Made by a program: the position numbers and the translations under genes. A stretch of 64,000 nt of DNA from Xestospongia muta. Its lineage: Eukaryota > Porifera > Demospongiae > Haplosclerida > Petrosiidae. Where the stretch lies: assembly GCA_963693285.1 (NCBI GenBank), contig OY848917.1, positions 12,772,192-12,836,191 on the forward strand, read 5' to 3'. The notes under the pieces are model-generated. The model had not been told where the DNA came from. It saw only the letters and a program-made list of their open reading frames with translations, and did not search any database. Positions within the stretch are counted from its first letter, which is position 1. The number at the start of each line of letters is the position of its first letter. Shown here one piece after another: positions 59,701-64,000 of this stretch.

Positions 59701-62635
59701 TTTAATGTTTCCTTTTTATTTACTCTATTGCTTTTCTTTATATATTTATGATGCTGTGATTACTTGTGTTCTGAATGGATCCTTTACAATATAATAGAGG
59801 GTAAGTGCAATTTAATATAGTATAAATTCTAAGTGTATTTCAATTCAATGTTTCTTTATTATTTACTCTATTGCTTTTTTCTGTATATTTATGATGCTAT
59901 GATTACTTGTGATCTGAATGTGTCCTTTACAATATAATATTTCAATCCAATGTTTTTCTTTTTATTTACTCTTCTGTTTTTTTTTCTTTTTGGTGTTACA
60001 ATGCTGTGATTACTTACAATCTGTATATGTCCTTTACTATACAATAGTTGGTAAGTGTGATATAATATTTGTACATGTGTTTTGTCATTATGGTAAAGAA
60101 GGTATTTGTTGTATTTGTTATGTTTGAATTATAAATAAGTATTAAATTTTGTTGGAAGCCTTCTCTTATAAGTATGTGAGTTTAATGTCTTTGTAAGTGA
60201 TACTAGCTCATTCTCCACACTCTAAGAATTTGTAACTTTTGTTATTGCTCATACTACTGTTAATTGTCAAATTTATATTTATAATAGTTTGTCTAGAAAC
60301 ATATTTATGCAAAAAGTGTCTACTGTGATGTAATGAATATGTTTTTCTTGCTGAGTGTTATTTATATTAGTAACATTATTGTAAGAATTATTGAGAGATT
60401 TTTTAGTTTAAAAATGATTATTGTGATAAACATAATGTTGTCTTAGTTTGTTAAGTTACTAGTATAGTGATATAATACATATATAACAGTGATGATATAG
60501 ATAATATACAACTGTTTTTATATGTTGTCTTGGTTGACATTAATGGTTTATTATAATATATTTAGGAGGGATCTACTCCTGTCATGTTAGCAGCAAAGAA
60601 GGGACACAAAGATGTTGTTTTGATTTTAACACAGAAAGGAGCCAATCTAGAAGTTGTTAACAAAGTAAGTATTTATGTACATACAACAAGTAGCTAAAAA
60701 TAAAATGCAAGTCCTTTTTCCTTAAGACAGTTGTTAATTATGATAGTATTGTAATTGTTGTGATACTGTTAACGTTGAATTATTGTCTTTAATGATATGT
60801 TAAATAAAATGAGTATTGGAAGGAGAACAGGCTACAAAGCACTGATCATAATATTAGAAAAAGTGTTGTTTTTTGACAGCGTGTGCAGTGATCAATTTTC
60901 CTACTTATTAGACACAAATGAATAGATAACGATGACATATTATATATGATATATTTATCATGACAATTAAAGTGGACAACTAAAAGTTAAGTACTTTTAT
61001 GAAGTCTGTGTTATTGTACTATTAGTGTAGCATGTTAGTGGTCTAATTTGACAGTTAATATTTTGTTTGTAATTACAATAGGATGGATGGGCAGCTCTTC
61101 ATTATGCAAGTTTGGAAGGACATACAAAGATTGTTGAAGTATTAGTCAACCACAATGCTGACATCAATATTGTTATTAAGGTAATTCGGATCACAAGAAC
61201 AAGTATGTTTCATTGTAGTGTTTTAATCTGTGTGAATAATTAGATATTAACTATTAAAAGAAACAAAGCATATAGACATTATGATACAAAAAATAAAACA
61301 GACAAGTAAAATAGCTGAAAGTAGTAATGTTAGTAAGAAAATTCATACTGAATGTGCCCTTTATAATATAATAGGGGGTAAATGCAATTTAATATAGTAT
61401 AAATTCTAAGTGTATTTCAATCCGATGTTTCCTATTTATTTACTCTATTGCTTTTTTCTATATATTTATGATGCTGTGATTACTTGTGTTCTGAATGGAT
61501 CCTTTACAATATGATAGGAGGTAAGTGCAATTTAATATAGTATAAATTCTAAGTGTATTTCAATCCATTGTTTCCTATTTATTTACTCTATTGCTTTTCT
61601 CTATATATTTATGATGCTGTGATTACTTGTGTTCTGAATGGATCCTTTACAATATGATAGTTGGTAAGTGCAATTTAATATAGCGTAAATTCTAAGTGTA
61701 TTTTAATCCAATGTTTCCTTTTTATTTATTCTATTGCTTTTCTCTATATATTTATGATGCTGTGATTACTTGTTTTCTGAATGGATCCTTTACAATATAA
61801 TAGTTTGTAAGTGCAATTTAATATAGTATAAATTTGAAGTGTATTTCAATCCAATATAGTATAAATTTGAAGTGTATTTCAATCCAATGTTTCCTTTTTA
61901 TTTAAATTCTAAGTGTATTTCAATCCATTGTTTCCTATTTATTTACTCTTTTTTTTCTTTTTGGTGTTACAATGCTGTGATTACTTACAATCTGTATATG
62001 TCCTTTACTATACAATAGTTGGTAAGTGTGATATAACATTTGTACATGTGTTTTGTCATTATGGTAAAGAAGGTATTTGTTGTATTTGTTATGTTTGAAT
62101 TATAAATAAGTATTAAATTTTGTTGGAAGCCTTCTCTTATAAGTATGTGAGTTTAATGTCTTTGTAAGTGATACTAGCTCATTCTCCACACTCTAAGAAT
62201 TTGTAACTTTTGTTATTGCTCATACTACTGTTAATTGTCAAATTTATATTTATAATAGTTTGTCTAGAAACATATTTATGCAAAAAGTGTCTACTGTGAT
62301 GTAATGAATATGTTTTTCTTGCTGAGTGTTATTTATATTAGTAACATTATTGTAAGAATTATTGAGAGATTTTTTAGTTTAAAAATGATTATTGTGATAA
62401 ACATAATGTTGTCTTAGTTTGTTAAGTTACTAGTATAGTGATATAATACATATATAACAGTGATAACATAGATAATATACAACTGTTTTAATATGTTGTC
62501 TTTGTTGATATTAATGGTTTATTATAATGTATTTAGGAGGGATCTACTCCTCTCATGTTAGCAGCAAAGAAGGGACACAAAGATGTTGTTTTGATTTTAA
62601 CACAGAAAGGAGCCAATCTAGAAGTTGTTAACAAA
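47738..62635 (+). CDS. Gene 2 (3'-partial): ankyrin paralogue of gene 1
   Basis: Joined exons: 47,738-47,773, 48,822-48,914, 51,010-51,108, 52,248-52,346, 52,765-52,863, 56,430-56,528, 56,948-57,046, 60,566-60,664, 61,082-61,180 and 62,537-62,635. All are phase 0 with GT-AG borders and no internal stop. After a 12-residue start come nine ankyrin repeats, mostly alternating B and A types. Exon sequences, intron sequences and mini-intron arrays match gene 1. The intron after the last exon is homologous to the gene 1 intron that precedes the GGKTVLYLS ankyrin exon, so the gene should continue past 64,000. A GTPase-Death end like that of gene 1 is expected but not visible. Confidence 0.82.
48822..48914 (+). 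CDS. Gene 2 first ankyrin exon (31 residues)
   Basis: It reads NDSLIECAKKGDLSGIKVAF and ends GADVNARDF. This is the pattern of an N-terminal ankyrin repeat (LLxxAKxGDLxxxKxxxxxGADVNARD). Acceptor TTACCACAG, donor GTAAGT, phase 0. It resembles the 31-residue exon of gene 1 at 10,102. Confidence 0.87.
51010..51108 (+). CDS. Gene 2 ankyrin exon, type B (1)
   Basis: It reads DGWAALHYASFEGHTNIVE and ends NADINIVTK. Acceptor ACAATAG, donor GTAATT. It differs from gene 1 B exons at the first residue (Asp for Glu) and by NKN for NHN. Confidence 0.9.
51275..51990 (+). repeat. Mini-intron tandem array 5 (gene 2 intron)
   Basis: Six units. Triplets are AAG (51,303), GAG (51,446), TTT (51,589), GAG (about 51,731), then a unit in which TAG and the donor are lost, and the distinctive terminal unit with TTG (51,981). 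Gene 2 units begin GTAAGTGCAATTTAATATAG, whereas gene 1 units begin GTAAGTGTGATGAAATATAG. Confidence 0.92.
52248..52346 (+). CDS. Gene 2 ankyrin exon, type A (1)
   Basis: It reads EGSTPVMLAAKKGHKDVV and ends GANLEVVNK. Acceptor TATTTAG, donor GTAAGT, phase 0. All gene 2 A exons have Ser where gene 1 has Phe at residue 3, and VVNK where gene 1 has LVSR or VVSS. Confidence 0.92.
52765..52863 (+). CDS. Gene 2 ankyrin exon, type B (2)
   Basis: It reads IGWAALHYASFEGHTKIVE and ends NADINIVTK. Acceptor ACAATAG, donor GTAATT, phase 0. Residue 1 is Ile and Lys replaces Asn before IVE. Confidence 0.9.
53025..55925 (+). repeat. Mini-intron tandem array 6 (gene 2 intron)
   Basis: About 21 units. Triplets in order include GGG, TTT (donor changed to ATAAGT), GGG, GAG, TTG, TTG, GAG, GAG, GAT, GAT, GAT, TTT (donor GTGAGT), AAG, TTT, TTT, GAG, GAG, GAG, GCG, AAG and, in the terminal unit, TTG (55,910-55,912). 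The exact period between the donors at 54,054 and 54,197 is 143 bp, i.e. a 140-bp GT...AG body plus three bases. A two-unit block around 54,020-54,200 is repeated around 54,310-54,490 (both have TGTGCCGTTTTC and AGTATCAATTC). Confidence 0.93.
56430..56528 (+). CDS. Gene 2 ankyrin exon, type A (2)
   Basis: It reads ERSTPVMLAAKKGHKDVV and ends GANLEVVNK. Residue 2 is Arg for Gly (GAGAGATCT), otherwise the same as the other gene 2 A exons. Phase 0, GTAAGT donor. Confidence 0.92.
56948..57046 (+). CDS. Gene 2 ankyrin exon, type B (3)
   Basis: It reads IGWAALHYASLEGHTKIVE and ends NADINIVIK. It shares Leu for Phe and Ile for Thr with the B exon at 61,082, which marks those two as the most recent duplicates. 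Confidence 0.9.
57215..60065 (+). repeat. Mini-intron tandem array 7 (gene 2 intron), with alternating subtypes
   Basis: About 20 units. Triplets in order include GGG, GAG, TTG, TTT, GAG, GAG, TTT, AGG, TTT, AGT, GTG, TTT, AGG, TTG, GAG, TTG, GAG, GAG, AGG, then a degenerate unit and the terminal TTG unit (60,048). From about 58,190 to 59,480 units with GTTCTAAATGGATCC or its variants mostly alternate with units carrying GAATGTGCC, which gives a dimeric higher-order repeat of about 286 bp. Confidence 0.92.
60566..60664 (+). CDS. Gene 2 ankyrin exon, type A (3)
   Basis: It reads EGSTPVMLAAKKGHKDVV and ends GANLEVVNK. Phase 0; acceptor ATATTTAG, donor GTAAGT. It belongs to a ~4.14-kb duplicated block whose earlier copy starts at 56,430. 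Confidence 0.92.
61082..61180 (+). CDS. Gene 2 ankyrin exon, type B (4)
   Basis: It reads DGWAALHYASLEGHTKIVE and ends NADINIVIK. It differs from the copy at 56,948 only in the first codon region (GAT for ATT). Phase 0, donor GTAATT. Confidence 0.92.
61350..62030 (+). repeat. Mini-intron tandem array 8 (gene 2 intron), contracted
   Basis: The first four units (triplets GGG, GAG, TTG, TTT) copy the first four units of array 7 almost base for base. Then at 61,840-61,925 partial units are scrambled (repeated TTTGAAGTGTATTTCAATCC), and the array jumps to the terminal unit with TTG (62,019). It is therefore an internally deleted copy of array 7. Confidence 0.9.
62537..62635 (+). CDS. Gene 2 ankyrin exon, type A (4)
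   Basis: It reads EGSTPLMLAAKKGHKDVV and ends GANLEVVNK, with Leu for Val at residue 6, closer to the ankyrin consensus TPLMLAA. Phase 0, donor GTAAGT. It is the last complete exon visible. Confidence 0.92.
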
Positions 62636-62799
62636 GTAAGTATTTATGTACATACAACAAGTAGCTAAAAATAAAATGCAAGTCCTTTGTCCTTAAGACA
62701 GTTGTTAATTGTGATAGTATTGTAATTGTTGTGATACTGTTAATGTTGAATAATTGTCTTTAATGATATGTTATTTAAAATGAGTATTGGAAGGAGAAC

Positions 62800-63075
62800 A
62801 GGCTACAATGCTGACATCAATATTGTTACTAAGGTAATTTGGATCATAAGAATGAGTATGTTTCATTGTAGTGTTTTAATCTGTGTGAATAATTAGATAT
62901 TAACTATTAAAAGAAACAAAGCATATAGACATTATGATACAAAAGATAAAACAGACAAGTAAAATAGCTGAAAGTAGTAATGCTAGTAAAAAAATTCATA
63001 CTGAATGTGCCCTTAATAATATAATAGGGGGTAAATGCAATTTTATATAGTATAAATTCTAAGTGTATTTTAGTG
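62800..63075 (+). pseudogene. Fragment of a B ankyrin exon plus partial mini-intron unit
   Basis: Intron sequence (GGAGAACAGGCT) runs directly into the last ~28 bp of a B exon (ACAATGCTGACATCAATATT, ending ACTAAG at 62,833), followed by a normal GTAATT donor and B-type intron. The junction shows a shared ACAA. The acceptor and the first two thirds of the exon are missing. The only nearby AG (AACAG before 62,802) would give a 32-nt exon out of phase, so this piece should not be usable. The fragment then runs into one partial array unit with GGG-GTAAAT (63,030s), which stops at TATTTTAGTGATCAA. Confidence 0.8.
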
Positions 63076-64000
63076 ATCAATTTTCCTATTTATTAGACAC
63101 AAATGAATAGATAAAGATGACGTGTGTTTATTAATTTTTTTTAAAAATAGTCATTTTAGGTGCATACTAATATAGCAGTGAAGATCATGATGCAAGGCAT
63201 GACTTGTTTAGCTTTGAAATGTCTTTAAACGTATTTGGAAATATCAATGTAGCATACTTTTATATACCTACTATTGGCTATAAACTATAATTTTGATAAC
63301 ATTTTGAGATTGTGACAATGATCAGAAATTTATTGCAGCTTCCTTCTAAACTGAAATGGGCTTCTCTGTTATGTTGCAGATAGTGATTAATTATTCTTCT
63401 AAATAATTTTCAATGGACTGCTTTGTGTCTAGACTTGATTAACTTCATTTTTATTCGTTTGTTGTCTTAACTTTTGTTATTAGATTTTATGACAATATTG
63501 ATATCTCATCATAGTAGCCAAACAGTGGAATCTTAACCATATTTATATTTCAATCTTCAATTGCTATATTGAGATACCTCTTTTTATTTATATCATAACT
63601 ATTATATTTTATGCCCCTCAATTGTTTGACTAATATATGTGGAGATATTCATTTTGCTATTCCTGCTGTGGTCATGTTTGAGATCCTTCCTACCACTATT
63701 CTAACATTTCATGAATATCAGTCTCTGTGTGTTTTTGGTAGGAATTTTATTCTGTGATTTATATTGTGGTATTGTTTTTGATTGTGTTACTGCCATTTCT
63801 ATATTTCAAACTTATGTTTAATTTGTTCATGTTCTTGTACAATTGTAATCATTAACAAATAACGAGTACACAAGATGAAGTATTATTATAGACAAACCTA
63901 AATGAGGTCATTATCTATCAATAATGATCTCATTAATGTGCATTTATTATGAGTTATCTTTATTATCACATCATATCAAATTTTGTATGTTAATGAGGAC
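63076..64000 (+). other. Gene 2 intron homologous to gene 1 intron 8,300-9,075
   Basis: The order of landmarks is the same as in gene 1: AGACACAAAT then AATAGATAAAGATGAC, TAGTCATTT, GATGCAA then GCATGA, TTGTTTAGCTTTGAAATGTC, and AATGAGGTCATTATCTATCA near the end. About 150 bp near 63,510-63,660 are extra relative to gene 1. No exon is seen; by homology the next exon (GGKTVLYLS type) should begin a few hundred bases past the window end. Confidence 0.75.

Noticed and set aside
55765..62098. Plus-strand open frames of 60-80 codons across the array ends (55,765; 59,918; 61,913)
   Set aside because: They lie in intronic terminal repeat units, are Cys/Tyr/Phe-rich as expected from A+T-rich DNA, and have no motif.

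Overview
The window looks like nuclear DNA of an early-branching animal, most likely a demosponge. The evidence is strong A+T richness, short GT-AG introns, a protein of one-exon-per-repeat ankyrins joined to a Roc-COR-like GTPase module and a Death domain, and pseudogene and transposon debris of metazoan type. The species is inferred from gene content and was not checked against any database.

Region by region. 1-17,009 (+): the 3' part of gene 1, whose start lies upstream of the window. It has ten ankyrin exons, a 2,070-nt exon carrying the end of the last ankyrin repeat plus P-loop GTPase and COR-like segments, a short linker exon, and a terminal exon with a Death domain. 17,010-29,460: a dump of broken genes and mobile elements. 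It holds a minus-strand retrotransposon remnant (17,759-18,723), the 3' TPR end of an FKBP4/5-like gene (18,745-19,633), a foldback element (21,066-21,642), a pseudogene fragment of the U5 snRNP GTPase EFTUD2 (25,208-25,489), an unidentified phase-consistent exon chain (26,103-26,702) and a small TIR element (28,119-28,430). 29,470-43,595: a decayed transposon-like gene followed by three ~3.15-kb tandem copies of its 3' part. 43,596-47,700: mostly unassigned, with a CpG-containing block (45,480-46,060) that could be a promoter. 47,738 to the window end (+): the 5' part of gene 2, a tandem paralogue of gene 1, with its start codon, ten intact phase-0 exons and one broken ankyrin exon fragment. 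Its GTPase/Death end must lie beyond 64,000.

The most unusual structure is in the introns of both ankyrin genes. About 85 tandem units of ~143 bp lie in eight arrays, almost always between a 'B' ankyrin exon and the next 'A' ankyrin exon. Nearly every unit is a complete mini-intron: it starts GTAAGT and ends ACAATATAATAG, and each is separated from the next by exactly three variable bases (TAG-NNN-GTAAGT). Each triplet is therefore placed as a potential 3-nt, phase-preserving micro-exon, or each unit as a recursive-splicing or introner-like element. Whether any triplet enters mRNA cannot be told from DNA alone.

Both genes appear to have grown by duplication of an A+B ankyrin module together with its array-bearing intron. 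All visible ankyrin exons are phase 0, so copy number can change without breaking the reading frame.
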